A DNA stretch of 64,000 bases. It comes from Hafnia alvei. GTDB lineage: Bacteria > Pseudomonadota > Gammaproteobacteria > Enterobacterales > Enterobacteriaceae. Below, piece by piece: positions 34,604 through 43,863 of this stretch (position 1 is its first letter; every line of letters begins with the position of its first letter). Position numbers and translations under genes: made by a program. The notes below the pieces were generated by a model, which worked only from the letters and a program-made list of their open reading frames with translations, was not told the origin of the DNA and did not search any database. The stretch is from contig NZ_OZ061315.1 of assembly GCF_964063325.1 (NCBI RefSeq), forward strand, positions 4,526,001 to 4,590,000, read 5' to 3'.

Positions 34604-36409
34604 TTAATCCTCACGGGCAAAAAGTGCCTCAATAAAATCGTCGGCCTTGAATGGCCGTAAATCTTCGATACCTTCACCAACCCCGATATAGCGGATCGGA
34701 ATGCCAAACTGATCGGCCACGGCGAAGATCACCCCGCCTTTAGCGGTGCCATCCAGCTTGGTTAATGTAATACCGGTCAGGCCGACCGCTTCGTTAAACA
34801 ATTTTGCCTGACTCACCGCATTTTGTCCGGTGCTGGCATCAATCGTCAGCATAACCTCATGTGGCGCATCTTCGTCCAACTTTTTCATTACGCGAACGAT
34901 TTTCTTCAGCTCTTCCATCAAGTGCGATTTGTTCTGCAAGCGTCCTGCGGTATCTGCCAGTAACACGTCGATATTACGTGCTTTGGCGGCTTGAATCGCA
35001 TCAAAGATGACGGAAGCAGAATCGGCACCGGTATGCTGTGCAACCACGGGAATATTGTTTCGCTCACCCCAAACCTGCAGCTGTTCAACCGCCGCCGCAC
35101 GGAAGGTATCGCCCGCCGCGAGCATCACAGATTTGCCTTCGGCTTGGAACTGGCGAGCCAGCTTACCAATCGTGGTGGTTTTGCCCACGCCGTTAACGCC
35201 AACCATCAAGATAACAAACGGCGTATGGCCGCTGACGTCTAGAGGTTTATCAACGGTGCTTAGAATCTCACCCATCTCTTCTTTCAGTTTGCCATACAGC
35301 GACTCAGCATCTTTGAGCTCTTTGCGGCTAGCATGTTCAGTCAGAGATTTGATAATTTTATTGGTGGTTTCAACGCCAACGTCGGCAATCAGCAGCTGTT
35401 CTTCCAGCTCTTCAAACAGATCGTCGTCGATTTTCTTACCACGGAACAAGCCGAAAAATCCGGAACCCAGATTTTGTTTGGTTTTCAGCAGGCTGCGCTT
35501 AAGTCGAGCAAAGAACCCCTCTTTCGTTGGGCGTTCCTGTTCGTGCTGAACCACTGCCGCAGCTTCTGGTTGCGCGTCAGCTTGAGATTCATCCTCATCA
35601 GTTTCATCAACGTCTGTTTCGTCAGTATCAGCTTCATCAACGACGTTGGTATCCAGATCGACAACTTCTTCTGAGCGCGCAATCTCAGCGATTACGTCGA
35701 TGGCTTCAGGCTCAGGCTCGGAAACGGATTCCCCCACCACCGGCTCATGTTTAATCGCATCATCCTCAGCGATTTCCTGCTCAACCAGCTCTTCGATGTA
35801 CGGCTCATCAATAACCGGTTCTTGATGAACATGCGGATGTGCCGCTTCAGTCAGCGTAATCACTTGTTCGGCAAACACTTCCGCATCATGTTCGAGATGC
35901 TCACCGCCGTGGTGATTATCGTGCTTGTTCACCAGCGGTTCACCGATGACTTCCGGCGCCATGACCTCTTCGTGATGCGCCTGAGTAAGCTCTACAATTT
36001 GCTCAGCAAAAACCTCAGCACCTTGCGCATCGGGACGATGCTCGTGGCTTGACGCTAAATGCTCCGTCGTTTCAACCAGTTCATCAGCCAATACTTTGGC
36101 TGGCGCTTCACGCTGGGCATGCTGCTCCGCCAACGGCAGATTTTCAGCGGCATTTTCTGGTGCAACGGTGGCATCCCATTCGCCGGGAGTCTCCACGGAA
36201 GCCGCATAGTCAGATTCACGCTCAGGCAGTTTGTCATCCAGCGATTCTGACGTAGTTGTCTGCTCTGATGGCGCATCAGCTTGATGTTGTTCTGTTTCTT
36301 CTACCACTGGTGGCGTTTGTTGTTCGTCTTCTTGCGCCTTTTCCGGCTGCTCTTCCTGACGCCCAAACCCTAACCAGGAGAAAAAACCACGTTTTTTATC
36401 TTTTGCCAT
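34604..36409 (-). CDS. ftsY: Signal recognition particle receptor FtsY
   Basis: FtsY docks the ribosome-SRP complex at the membrane. The ATG giving MAKDKKRGFFSWLGFG is taken (601 residues); 22 more codons upstream are open but unlike the family. Residues ~15-295 form a very acidic A domain; residues ~296-601 are the NG GTPase: GVNGVGKT at 404-411, DTAGR at 486-490, TKLD at 550-553. It is over 100 residues longer than E. coli FtsY (497), all in the A domain, which contains repeats around KVLADELVETTEHL (105), EVFAEQIVELTQ (132) and EVFAEQVITLTE (177). Confidence 0.97.
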   Translation of the reverse strand: MAKDKKRGFFSWLGFGRQEEQPEKAQEDEQQTPPVVEETEQHQADAPSEQTTTSESLDDKLPERESDYAASVETPGEWDATVAPENAAENLPLAEQHAQREAPAKVLADELVETTEHLASSHEHRPDAQGAEVFAEQIVELTQAHHEEVMAPEVIGEPLVNKHDNHHGGEHLEHDAEVFAEQVITLTEAAHPHVHQEPVIDEPYIEELVEQEIAEDDAIKHEPVVGESVSEPEPEAIDVIAEIARSEEVVDLDTNVVDEADTDETDVDETDEDESQADAQPEAAAVVQHEQERPTKEGFFARLKRSLLKTKQNLGSGFFGLFRGKKIDDDLFEELEEQLLIADVGVETTNKIIKSLTEHASRKELKDAESLYGKLKEEMGEILSTVDKPLDVSGHTPFVILMVGVNGVGKTTTIGKLARQFQAEGKSVMLAAGDTFRAAAVEQLQVWGERNNIPVVAQHTGADSASVIFDAIQAAKARNIDVLLADTAGRLQNKSHLMEELKKIVRVMKKLDEDAPHEVMLTIDASTGQNAVSQAKLFNEAVGLTGITLTKLDGTAKGGVIFAVADQFGIPIRYIGVGEGIEDLRPFKADDFIEALFARED

Positions 36410-36617
36410 AGTGCGACGACTCTCCCGCCTGAAATTCAAAATTGTTGATAAACTGCAATTGAACAAGTTTATCACTTAACCCCTTATCGCAACATGCATG
36501 CGGATGGGTTTCAAGTGGCATTTCCATCAATAAACGGTTACCTTGCACGGCAACAATGAAGATTGGCCTGTTATGGCACCGTCTAATACAGCAACCCAAA
36601 CAAAAAATACCGCATTC

Positions 36618-37199
36618 ATGGCAAAAAAACCTGCATCCCAATCCAGCGGACAAATCCGCATCATTGGCGGCCTATGGCGTGGCCGAAAACTTCCCGTCCC
36701 AGATAGCCCCGGCCTGCGCCCCACCACGGATCGCGTGCGTGAAACGCTGTTTAACTGGCTGGCTCCCGAGCTGAATGGTGCTCGCTGTCTCGATTGTTTT
36801 GCCGGCAGCGGTGCTTTGGGCTTTGAAGCCGTTTCTCGCTATGCCGAGCACGCTACGCTGCTTGAAGCCGACCGCACGGTTGCTGCCCAGCTCAAAAAAA
36901 ATGTCGCGCTGATTGATACCGATAAAATCACGGTGCAAAACACCGATGCGCTAAAATGGCTATCACAGCCGGGTACACCCTATCAGGTGGTTTTTCTCGA
37001 TCCTCCCTTTAGAAAAGGGCTATTGTCAGAAACGATTACGCTGCTAGAAGCGCAGGGTTGGCTCGCGGATGAAGCCTTTATTTACGTTGAGGCCGAAGCG
37101 GAAAGTGCAGCTGCAGACGTGCCCGCAAACTGGGCATTACACCGCGAAAAAGTCGCGGGTCAGGTCGCTTATCGTTTATATACGCGCAGCGCGTCATAA
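36618..37199 (+). CDS. rsmD: 16S rRNA (guanine(966)-N(2))-methyltransferase
   Basis: RsmD methylates G966 of 16S rRNA in the assembled small subunit. The conserved block GQIRIIGGLWRGRKLPVPDS, then GLRPTTDRVRETLFNWL, the AdoMet motif CLDCFAGSGALGFEA and the catalytic DPPF (FLDPPFRKG) are present. The ATG for MAKKPASQSS is preferred because relatives start this way; upstream ATG (36573) and TTG (36543) codons in frame would lengthen it. It is divergent from ftsY, as in E. coli. Confidence 0.95.
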   Translation: MAKKPASQSSGQIRIIGGLWRGRKLPVPDSPGLRPTTDRVRETLFNWLAPELNGARCLDCFAGSGALGFEAVSRYAEHATLLEADRTVAAQLKKNVALIDTDKITVQNTDALKWLSQPGTPYQVVFLDPPFRKGLLSETITLLEAQGWLADEAFIYVEAEAESAAADVPANWALHREKVAGQVAYRLYTRSAS

Positions 37200-37214
37200 T
37201 TCGAGGAAATCATA

Positions 37215-37487
37215 ATGGGAATTAATATTGGCCGCTTACTCATGCTGTGCGTGTGGGGATTTATGCTGGTCAACATCATCCATCCTTACACCCGCCCGCT
37301 GAATATCTTTATGAACGTGGCGCTGGTGTTTATGGTGTTGATGCACGGTTTACAGGTCACGATGCTGAAAACTACGTTAACCAAAGACCAGCCGAAGATC
37401 GGCAAATGGCAGGAAGTACGGATTTTCCTGTTTGGCGTTTTTGAGCTGCTGGCTTGGCAGAAAAAGAATACTCCGCCGAAGAAATAA
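37215..37487 (+). CDS. yhhL: Small inner-membrane protein YhhL (DUF1145)
   Basis: A 90-residue protein with two hydrophobic segments (LLMLCVWGFMLVNII and IFMNVALVFMVLMHGL) and a basic C-terminal tail. It matches the DUF1145 family by length, by composition and by position directly after rsmD, as in E. coli. The function is unknown. It starts 15 bases after rsmD behind a GAGGAAA-like ribosome site, so it is likely in the same operon. Confidence 0.9.
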   Translation: MGINIGRLLMLCVWGFMLVNIIHPYTRPLNIFMNVALVFMVLMHGLQVTMLKTTLTKDQPKIGKWQEVRIFLFGVFELLAWQKKNTPPKK

Positions 37488-37526
37488 CGAATGGCTGGAG
37501 AGTCCTCCCCAACAGGGGAGGTTTGG

Positions 37527-37886
37527 CTATTGCGCCTGTTGTTCAAAGCTCACGAAGCGCGTGCCCTGCGTGCTGAGCGTACCACGCGCACCTTTATCTA
37601 TCTGGTGATAGGTTTTTTCAGGTACGACAAATTTCAGCTCACTTCCCCCCATTATTGGCTGGAAATAAACCTCATAACGCATATCTTCCCCCGCGATCAC
37701 TTCACGCTGGCGTGAACGCCGATTGGGCGCAGGAAACTCACGCTTAGCGCTCACTTCAACCTGTTGAGTGCTTAACGGTGCGGCATCGTTAATCGCATTT
37801 TGACGGCGTTGCTGCATGAAACGTTGGGCCGCAAATACCACGATAACAGCAACGATCACGACAAATATCAGCGGTGGCTTACTCAT
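37527..37886 (-). CDS. yhhM: DUF2500 membrane-anchored protein YhhM
   Basis: The 119 residues comprise one N-terminal membrane helix (LIFVVIVAVIVVFAAQ) followed by a soluble domain that probably lies outside the cytoplasm. Length and position after yhhL fit E. coli YhhM. The start overlaps the stop of the upstream DUF1820 gene by four bases (ATGA), so the two are coupled. The function is unknown. Confidence 0.88.
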   Translation of the reverse strand: MSKPPLIFVVIVAVIVVFAAQRFMQQRRQNAINDAAPLSTQQVEVSAKREFPAPNRRSRQREVIAGEDMRYEVYFQPIMGGSELKFVVPEKTYHQIDKGARGTLSTQGTRFVSFEQQAQ

Positions 37887-38203
37887 GGTTTTTTGCCGGG
37901 AAGATAAGGGAAAGCGGTGACATTATCGCCTAAATCAGAGATCCGCGCACTGCCGCGTTCGGTAACGGCATCAATGCGAATAACGGCCTGAATAGGGATG
38001 TAACTACGCTCTACGCCAGAGAATTCGTTCTTCAACTTTTCCTCTGAGGGATCGACCAGCACGGCGCTTTGGGTATCAAAAATAAAATCGGCGATTTCGA
38101 GAAAACCAAACAGATTGCTTTGCACCATTTCACGCACGTAAATCTGATAGTTTTTGCCGTTGTTCATAAACTGAATTCGGTATAAAGGCGCTTGACCAGA
38201 CAT
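37883..38203 (-). CDS. DUF1820 family protein
   Basis: A soluble 106-residue protein. The core YRIQFMNNGKNYQIYVREMV, GFLEIADFIFD and LVDPSEEKLKNEFSGVERSYIPIQAVIRID is typical of the DUF1820 family of gammaproteobacteria. The ATG for MSGQAPLYR follows GAGGAACGTC at good spacing, so it is preferred over the TTG seven codons upstream. No function is known. It sits between yhhN and yhhM, a position it does not have in E. coli K-12 as far as I recall. Confidence 0.85.
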   Translation of the reverse strand: MSGQAPLYRIQFMNNGKNYQIYVREMVQSNLFGFLEIADFIFDTQSAVLVDPSEEKLKNEFSGVERSYIPIQAVIRIDAVTERGSARISDLGDNVTAFPYLPGKKP

Positions 38204-38480
38204 GACGTTCCTCATCACTGCCAATGGGCAATTTTCAATTCAATAACTTTTTCGCTACCACAACGCCTGCTCGGCAGCATATGCGCTATGGATACAGCGG
38301 GTTAACATAACATGAAGTTGTTTACACTTCATCCGCACCGATAGCAGGTAAAGTCATTGTCGTCGCCAGCCGTGATCCCCTACACTCAGAAGATAAGTGA
38401 CTATCTATTTATTCTTATTCTTGATGCAACGTTAGCATCATAAGAATCAGAAAATTAACCTGCTAATTAAAAAAGGATAA

Positions 38481-39110
38481 ATGATGAGTTGGGCTTTTCT
38501 TGCAGTCTTATTTTCTGGTTGGCTATTTGTTGATGCCAGCTATCGTGGCCCGCGCTGGCAACGTTGGGTCTTCAAACCCGTCACCATGCTGTTGCTGCTT
38601 TTGCTGGCATGGAGCGCACCCAATATTCAGGCCAGCGGCTATCTAATTCTACTTGGCCTGCTCGCCACGCTTGCCGCCGATGCCCTGTTATTATTGCCAC
38701 GCGAGCGCATGCTGTACGCCATCGGTGCGTTTTTCTTATCACACCTTCTGTACACCATCAGCTTCGCCAGTGCCTTAACGGTATCGTTTTATCTGCCCAT
38801 GCTGGCTGTGTTAATCGTTATCGGAATTATTCTGATCGCCACCATTTGGACGCGCTTAGAAGATATGCGCTGGCCAGTGGTGACCTATATTGCGATGACG
38901 CTGTTGATGGTGTGGATGGCGGGCGATCAATACTTTGCTCGCGGCACCGATTATGGTTTCTCACTGTTGGTGGGGGCATCGCTGTTGCTGCTGTCGAACG
39001 TGGTATGGCTGGTCAATCGCTATCGCTTCACTTTCCGCGCTGCTGACGCCATTATCGCCGCCAGCTATTTTGCAGGTCATTTCCTGATTGTGCGTTCGTT
39101 GTATCTGTAA
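38481..39110 (+). CDS. yhhN: YhhN family membrane protein (TMEM86/lysoplasmalogenase-like)
   Basis: A 209-residue integral membrane protein with about seven hydrophobic helices; E. coli YhhN has 208. It contains LLGLLATLAADALLLLP and the family residues DALLLLPRERMLYAIGAFFLSHLLY. Animal members (TMEM86) are lysoplasmalogenases, but the bacterial role is not established. It is transcribed away from the DUF1820-yhhM pair, and a hairpin terminator follows. Confidence 0.92.
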   Translation: MMSWAFLAVLFSGWLFVDASYRGPRWQRWVFKPVTMLLLLLLAWSAPNIQASGYLILLGLLATLAADALLLLPRERMLYAIGAFFLSHLLYTISFASALTVSFYLPMLAVLIVIGIILIATIWTRLEDMRWPVVTYIAMTLLMVWMAGDQYFARGTDYGFSLLVGASLLLLSNVVWLVNRYRFTFRAADAIIAASYFAGHFLIVRSLYL

Positions 39111-39141
39111 GATCCGCTGATAATCGCCAGATAAATATAGA

Positions 39142-39162
39142 AACGGGGCCATTCGCCCCGTT
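39142..39162. terminator. Hairpin between convergent yhhN and dsdA
   Basis: AACGGGGC-CATTC-GCCCCGTT is an eight-base G+C-rich stem in the 74-base space between two convergent stop codons. It can serve both strands, though the U-rich tails are short. Confidence 0.7.
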
Positions 39163-39184
39163 CGCCTATTTATCACGCGAGAAA

Positions 39185-40516
39185 CTAGACTTTCGCCGCC
39201 GCGAGATATTTCGCCATCTCATCTGCTGGCACCATGCCTCCACCCGTTGCCCATACCAAGTGAGTCGCATTTTGCATTTTCTGTGCGTCTAACCCGTGGC
39301 TCTGCAGATATTGAGCATTCCCACAAACTCGTGCCGCTCCCGGCATTCCCGCCAGCGCCGAAGGTTCTAGCTGAATACCTTGCTGCTGGTTTAGAAGCCC
39401 TAACAGGTTATACATTTCCTGATCGCTTAAGGTATATAAACCATCAAGCAGGCGCTCCATCGCTCGCCCAACAAAGCCGGATGCACGGCCAACGGCTAAA
39501 CCATCGGCTGCAGTGATATTGTCGATCCCAATATCCTGAACTGAAATTTCATCATGCAGACCCGTATGAATACCCAGAAGCATGCACGGTGAATGAGTGG
39601 GCTCCGCAAAGAAGCAATGCACGTTATCGCCAAAGGCTAGTTTCAGACCAAATGCCACTCCGCCGGGGCCACCACCCACGCCGCACGGCAGATAAACAAA
39701 CAGCGGATGTTCGGCATTAACGTGAATATTCATTTGGCTAAACTGTTGGCGTAAACGCCCACCGGCAACGGCATAACCTAAAAATAGCGTGCGTGAATTT
39801 TCGTCATCAATAAAGAAACAATGGGGATCTGATTCCGCCTCTTTGCGTCCTTGAGCAACCGCCACGCCATAATCCTGCGTATACTCCACCACATTCACGC
39901 CGTGCTCACGCAGTTTTTGCTTTTTCCACGCCCGCGCATCAGCCGACATATGCACACTAACGCTGAAGCCAAGTTTGGCGCTCATAATGCCGATCGACAT
40001 GCCTAGATTACCGGTAGAGCCCACCGCAATGCTGTATTGGCTAAAGAATTGGCGAAACTTATCAGAGTACAGAACGCTATAGTCATCTTCTTCTGACAGC
40101 ATTCCCGCTTCAATGGCCAGTTTTTCAGCGTGGGTAAGCACTTCATAAATCCCACCACGTGCTTTGATCGACCCAGAGATAGGCAAATGACTGTCTTTTT
40201 TCAGCATCAGTTGGCCAGCAATTTTTTGCTGATGGCGCTGTTCCAGCGCAGCCTGCATCTCAGGAATCGCAACAACTTCAGACTCAATAATACCGTGCGT
40301 TTTTTGCGTTTCTGGGAACGCTAAGCAAAGGTAAGGGGCAAATCGCTGAAGGCGCGCCTCCGCCTGCGTAACGTCATCCTGCGTCAAACCAACGTAAGGA
40401 AGCCCCTCCGCCAACGTGGTGGTGTTCGGGTTAAACCACGTAACTTCATCTAAGTTAATCAGCTGTTTAACCAATGGATATTGTTCAACCAAATGTTCAA
40501 TTTCAAACGTATTCAT
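39185..40516 (-). CDS. dsdA: D-serine ammonia-lyase (D-serine dehydratase)
   Basis: DsdA converts D-serine to pyruvate and ammonia using pyridoxal phosphate, allowing growth on and detoxifying D-serine. The 443-residue protein matches the E. coli length (442). The PLP lysine is in LPISGSIKARGGIYEVL and the phosphate-binding loop in VGSTGNLGMSIGI; YLPCGVGGGPGGVAFG follows. It lies 17 bases after dsdX and the activator gene dsdC diverges from dsdX, so the complete dsd locus is present. Confidence 0.98.
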   Translation of the reverse strand: MNTFEIEHLVEQYPLVKQLINLDEVTWFNPNTTTLAEGLPYVGLTQDDVTQAEARLQRFAPYLCLAFPETQKTHGIIESEVVAIPEMQAALEQRHQQKIAGQLMLKKDSHLPISGSIKARGGIYEVLTHAEKLAIEAGMLSEEDDYSVLYSDKFRQFFSQYSIAVGSTGNLGMSIGIMSAKLGFSVSVHMSADARAWKKQKLREHGVNVVEYTQDYGVAVAQGRKEAESDPHCFFIDDENSRTLFLGYAVAGGRLRQQFSQMNIHVNAEHPLFVYLPCGVGGGPGGVAFGLKLAFGDNVHCFFAEPTHSPCMLLGIHTGLHDEISVQDIGIDNITAADGLAVGRASGFVGRAMERLLDGLYTLSDQEMYNLLGLLNQQQGIQLEPSALAGMPGAARVCGNAQYLQSHGLDAQKMQNATHLVWATGGGMVPADEMAKYLAAAKV

Positions 40517-40533
40517 AAATAGTATCTTCTCGA

Positions 40534-41871
40534 TTAAACGATATAAGAGAGTAGGAAAGTCGTACCTAAAGCGATCAGCGACGCGATGAAAGTCGCCACT
40601 GTGTAATATTTAAATGTCTCACTCAGCGTTGCACCACAGTATTGCTTAACCAGCCAAAACAGGGAGTCGGTGACGATGGTGCAACCAATCGCGCCAGAGC
40701 CAATGGCTAGCGTGATAATTTCAGGGCTCACGTTGGGATAGAGCGGCAATACCGGCGCAACAATCGCCGTGGCGCCCATCATGGCCACCGTGGCAGAACC
40801 CACTGCGGCATGAAGAATGATCGCCACCAGCCAAGCCAGCAAAATCGGATGCATATGCATATTGGAGAGCAGCACGGCCAACGTATCAGCAAGGCCACTG
40901 GCTTTAAGAATGCCGTTAAATGCGCCACCTGCACCAATAATCAGCAAAATGTTAGCAATTGAAGAGAAACCATCTTCCGTTTTGCTCAGCAGTTTACCCA
41001 TGCTCATATGCTGGCGGATGCCTAATACGTAATAGGCAACGAAGGCGGCGATAAACATCGCAGTAATCGGATTGCCAATAAATTCAAAGAAGTTATACAG
41101 CGCTGAACCCTTGGTCATATTGAGTTCGGCCGCCGTCTTGATCAGCATCAGCACAATCGGCAGCAACACGGTAAATAACGTGGCACCCAGCGATGGTAGA
41201 TCCTCTTCTCGGCGCACTTCCAGCTCAGAAAACGCGGCGGGGACTTGTTTAAACGGAAGGCGATGACCGACAAACTTCAAAAATAACGGGCCGCCGATCA
41301 GCGAAGCCACCAGCCCCACCAACAGACCATATACAATGACGGTACCAATATCTGCCCCTAACGCATTCGTCACATACAATGCCGCCGGATGCGGAGGGAC
41401 AACGCAATGTACCGCCATTAGCGCCGTACACAGCGGGATCGCCAACTTCAGCAAAGAAGTATTGGTCTTTTTAGCAATTGAAAATGCCAGAGGGATCAGC
41501 AACACCACGCCCACTTCCACAAACAGCGTAATACCACAAACCAAGCCAACTAAAACCATAATGACGTCTGGCGATAGCCAACGGCATTTTTGCAACGTAA
41601 TGCCGATACGCTCAGCGGCACCGGAAACCTCCATCATTTTGCCCAGAATAGTTCCCAGGCCAATCACGGCGGCTAAAAAGCCTAGCGTTCCACCAATCCC
41701 ACCTTCAATGGCATTCACCATTTCCAACGGGTTCATTCCCATTAATACGCCAACATAAAAACTAGCCAGCAGTAATGCCAAGAATGGGTGAATCTTAAAT
41801 TTAACGATGGTTAATATAATTATTATGATGCTTGTTAATAGCGTCCCGACGACCCAAATTTGCGAGCTCAT
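40534..41871 (-). CDS. dsdX: D-serine transporter DsdX
   Basis: A GntP-family inner-membrane carrier for D-serine. The ATG for MSSQIWVVGTLLTSI gives 445 residues, the length of E. coli DsdX, and aligns with it throughout (GIGGTLGFLAAVIGLGTILG, VHCVVPPHPAALYV, VDSLF-like TIVTDSLFWLVKQY). An upstream in-frame codon four residues earlier is not needed. It is the first gene of dsdXA and diverges from dsdC across 220 bases. Confidence 0.97.
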   Translation of the reverse strand: MSSQIWVVGTLLTSIIIIILTIVKFKIHPFLALLLASFYVGVLMGMNPLEMVNAIEGGIGGTLGFLAAVIGLGTILGKMMEVSGAAERIGITLQKCRWLSPDVIMVLVGLVCGITLFVEVGVVLLIPLAFSIAKKTNTSLLKLAIPLCTALMAVHCVVPPHPAALYVTNALGADIGTVIVYGLLVGLVASLIGGPLFLKFVGHRLPFKQVPAAFSELEVRREEDLPSLGATLFTVLLPIVLMLIKTAAELNMTKGSALYNFFEFIGNPITAMFIAAFVAYYVLGIRQHMSMGKLLSKTEDGFSSIANILLIIGAGGAFNGILKASGLADTLAVLLSNMHMHPILLAWLVAIILHAAVGSATVAMMGATAIVAPVLPLYPNVSPEIITLAIGSGAIGCTIVTDSLFWLVKQYCGATLSETFKYYTVATFIASLIALGTTFLLSYIV

Positions 41872-42091
41872 GGCCAACCTCACCCTTTAATAAATCACCT
41901 GACTATTGGATAAGAAGCGAGCATCGCTGACAAACGATCAAATTCATCCTTCACATGAGCTAAATTGAATCAAATGGGTGATATTGGTCAAAATAGGTAG
42001 AAATTATCGCGATTGAGTCACATTAACTCATCTGTATGGCCGCTAAAATGCTCTGCCGGGATATGCTGATGCTCTGTCCAAACGAGGTCTC

Positions 42092-43039
42092 ATGTTCGAG
42101 CATTCAAAATATATCGCACGTAACAAACTGCTAAATGGCTATCAGCTATCAAAGCTCTATACCTTTGAAGTTGCGGCCAGACATGAGTCTTTTGCGCTTG
42201 CGGCTGAAGAGTTATCGATAAGCCCTAGCGCCGTTAGCCATCGAATCAATCAGCTTGAAGAAGAGTTGGGGTTTAAGTTATTCCAGCGATTTCATCGCCG
42301 AATTGCATTAACCCCTGAAGGCGAGCGGGTATTTTGGGCGCTAAAATCCTCTCTCAGCTATCTCAACCAAGAAATTCTTGAGATAAAAAGCCAAGAGCTG
42401 TCGGGAACGCTGACGGTCTATTCTCGCCCATCAATCGCACAATGTTGGCTAGTGCCAAAACTGGCTGATTTTGCTAAACAATATCCGGCGATCAGCTTAA
42501 ACATTTTAACCGGCAACGAGATGGTTAATTTCAACGGCGCGGGAATCGATCTGGCGATTTATTTTGATGATAAACCTCCCGAAACCTTGTCATGCCAACA
42601 CCTGATGAATGAATCAATGATACCGGTGTGTAGTCCAGAATATGCCAAACAGCACGATCTAATAGGAAAGCCATTTAATTTACGCCAGAGCACGCTGCTG
42701 CACGATCGTCAGGCATGGAGTTACGACTCCAACGAAAGTGAATGGCACTCATGGGCACGCAATTTTAACGTTGATATCGCTGAAGATCAGCGAAGTATGG
42801 GGTTTGATCGTTCCGATCTGGCGGTGATCGCTGCCATGAATCATGTAGGGATCGCGATGGGGCGTAAAAATCTGGTGAATAAGCGGCTGGAAAGCAAAGA
42901 GTTGATTGCGCCCTTCCCAGAGTTTGAAATGCAGTGCGAGCAACGCTACTACATTTCAACCCTTTCTGAGCGTCAGTGGCCGAAGATCAACGTTTTCATT
43001 CAATGGCTTAAAACGATGGCTGGCAATACTGAGGGTTAA
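42092..43039 (+). CDS. dsdC: LysR-type activator of dsdXA
   Basis: DsdC activates dsdXA in response to D-serine. The 315-residue protein has an N-terminal LysR helix-turn-helix (SFALAAEELSISPSAVSHRI, NQLEEELGFKLFQRFHR) and an effector domain containing ELSGTLTVYSRPSIAQCWLV and GFDRSDLAVIAAMNHVGIAM, both nearly identical to E. coli DsdC. It is divergent from its target operon, the usual LysR arrangement. Confidence 0.96.
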   Translation: MFEHSKYIARNKLLNGYQLSKLYTFEVAARHESFALAAEELSISPSAVSHRINQLEEELGFKLFQRFHRRIALTPEGERVFWALKSSLSYLNQEILEIKSQELSGTLTVYSRPSIAQCWLVPKLADFAKQYPAISLNILTGNEMVNFNGAGIDLAIYFDDKPPETLSCQHLMNESMIPVCSPEYAKQHDLIGKPFNLRQSTLLHDRQAWSYDSNESEWHSWARNFNVDIAEDQRSMGFDRSDLAVIAAMNHVGIAMGRKNLVNKRLESKELIAPFPEFEMQCEQRYYISTLSERQWPKINVFIQWLKTMAGNTEG

Positions 43040-43049
43040 ATACTAGGGG

Positions 43050-43721
43050 CTAAACCCCGAGCAATCTTCGATTCATATCTTCAATTTTGCCGTTGAGAAC
43101 CCGCATTTGAAGCGTTTTGCTCCAGCTGGCTGAGAGCCCGGCCGCGCTCATCAGGCGGCGATACTCTTCTTCATCAAACGGCATGTGGAAGCAGATGGAG
43201 ATCGCTTCTGCCACGCTGATATCGCTGTTACGTGACACAAGTTCCAGCGGCTGATCTTCGCTTACCATGCCTTCGCCAACAATACGATACAGCCAGCCGC
43301 AGCGGCCAGTTTGTTGCATTTGCACAGAGAATTCATCGATATCCATGTGATAGTTGAGTTTATAGCACGGCGAACGCGGTTGAGTAATCTGAATCAGCGC
43401 CTCTCCCCAACGGTAGATATCGCCGATAAAAACATTCTCTTCGGTCATCCCTTCAGTGGAAATATTTTCGCCTAAGGCCGGAGCGCAAAATTGCTCAGCC
43501 TGCTGCGGATACTGTCGTTGCCAAAACTGATAATGCTCACGTGGATACTGACATAGCGCACGATCGGGGCCACCATGGACTTTCTTCTCTGCCTGTTCAT
43601 CACCTTCCAACCCAAGGCGGTTAAGCATCACACCCCCGGAAATTTGGCGCTTGCCAATTGCACTCGGCTTGCTGCCTTCATAAGGAATGATGGTACCGGT
43701 GTAAATCGTTGGATAGTGCAT
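43050..43721 (-). CDS. yiiM: MOSC-domain protein YiiM (N-hydroxylaminopurine resistance)
   Basis: YiiM is a molybdenum-cofactor-dependent protein that detoxifies N-hydroxylated bases such as 6-N-hydroxylaminopurine. The 223 residues (E. coli 224) include the MOSC core EGDEQAEKKVHGGPDRALCQ and the cofactor-binding cysteine in QPRSPCYKLNYH. It follows sodA on the same strand; a sodA terminator separates them. Confidence 0.94.
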   Translation of the reverse strand: MHYPTIYTGTIIPYEGSKPSAIGKRQISGGVMLNRLGLEGDEQAEKKVHGGPDRALCQYPREHYQFWQRQYPQQAEQFCAPALGENISTEGMTEENVFIGDIYRWGEALIQITQPRSPCYKLNYHMDIDEFSVQMQQTGRCGWLYRIVGEGMVSEDQPLELVSRNSDISVAEAISICFHMPFDEEEYRRLMSAAGLSASWSKTLQMRVLNGKIEDMNRRLLGV

Positions 43722-43794
43722 GCAGGGCTCCCAAAAGCAGATTCATCAAGAAAATGGCAATACCCTTACTATACCGTTCCCATGGAGTTTAAAA

Positions 43795-43822
43795 ACAAAA
43801 AAAGCGTGGGTTTCCCCACGCT
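43795..43822 (-). terminator. Rho-independent terminator of sodA
   Basis: On the minus strand AGCGTGGG-GAAA-CCCACGCT is followed by TTTTTTT: an eight-base stem, a GAAA tetraloop and a U tract, 40 bases after the sodA stop codon. A textbook terminator. Confidence 0.92.
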
Positions 43823-43863
43823 CCGATCGCAGCTGTCTCACTATGGACGATGACTACAGCCGA

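Noticed and set aside
34604..36475. Longer FtsY start giving 623 residues
   Set aside because: The extra 22 residues do not resemble the family and MAKDKKRGFFSWL is the conserved membrane-targeting start.
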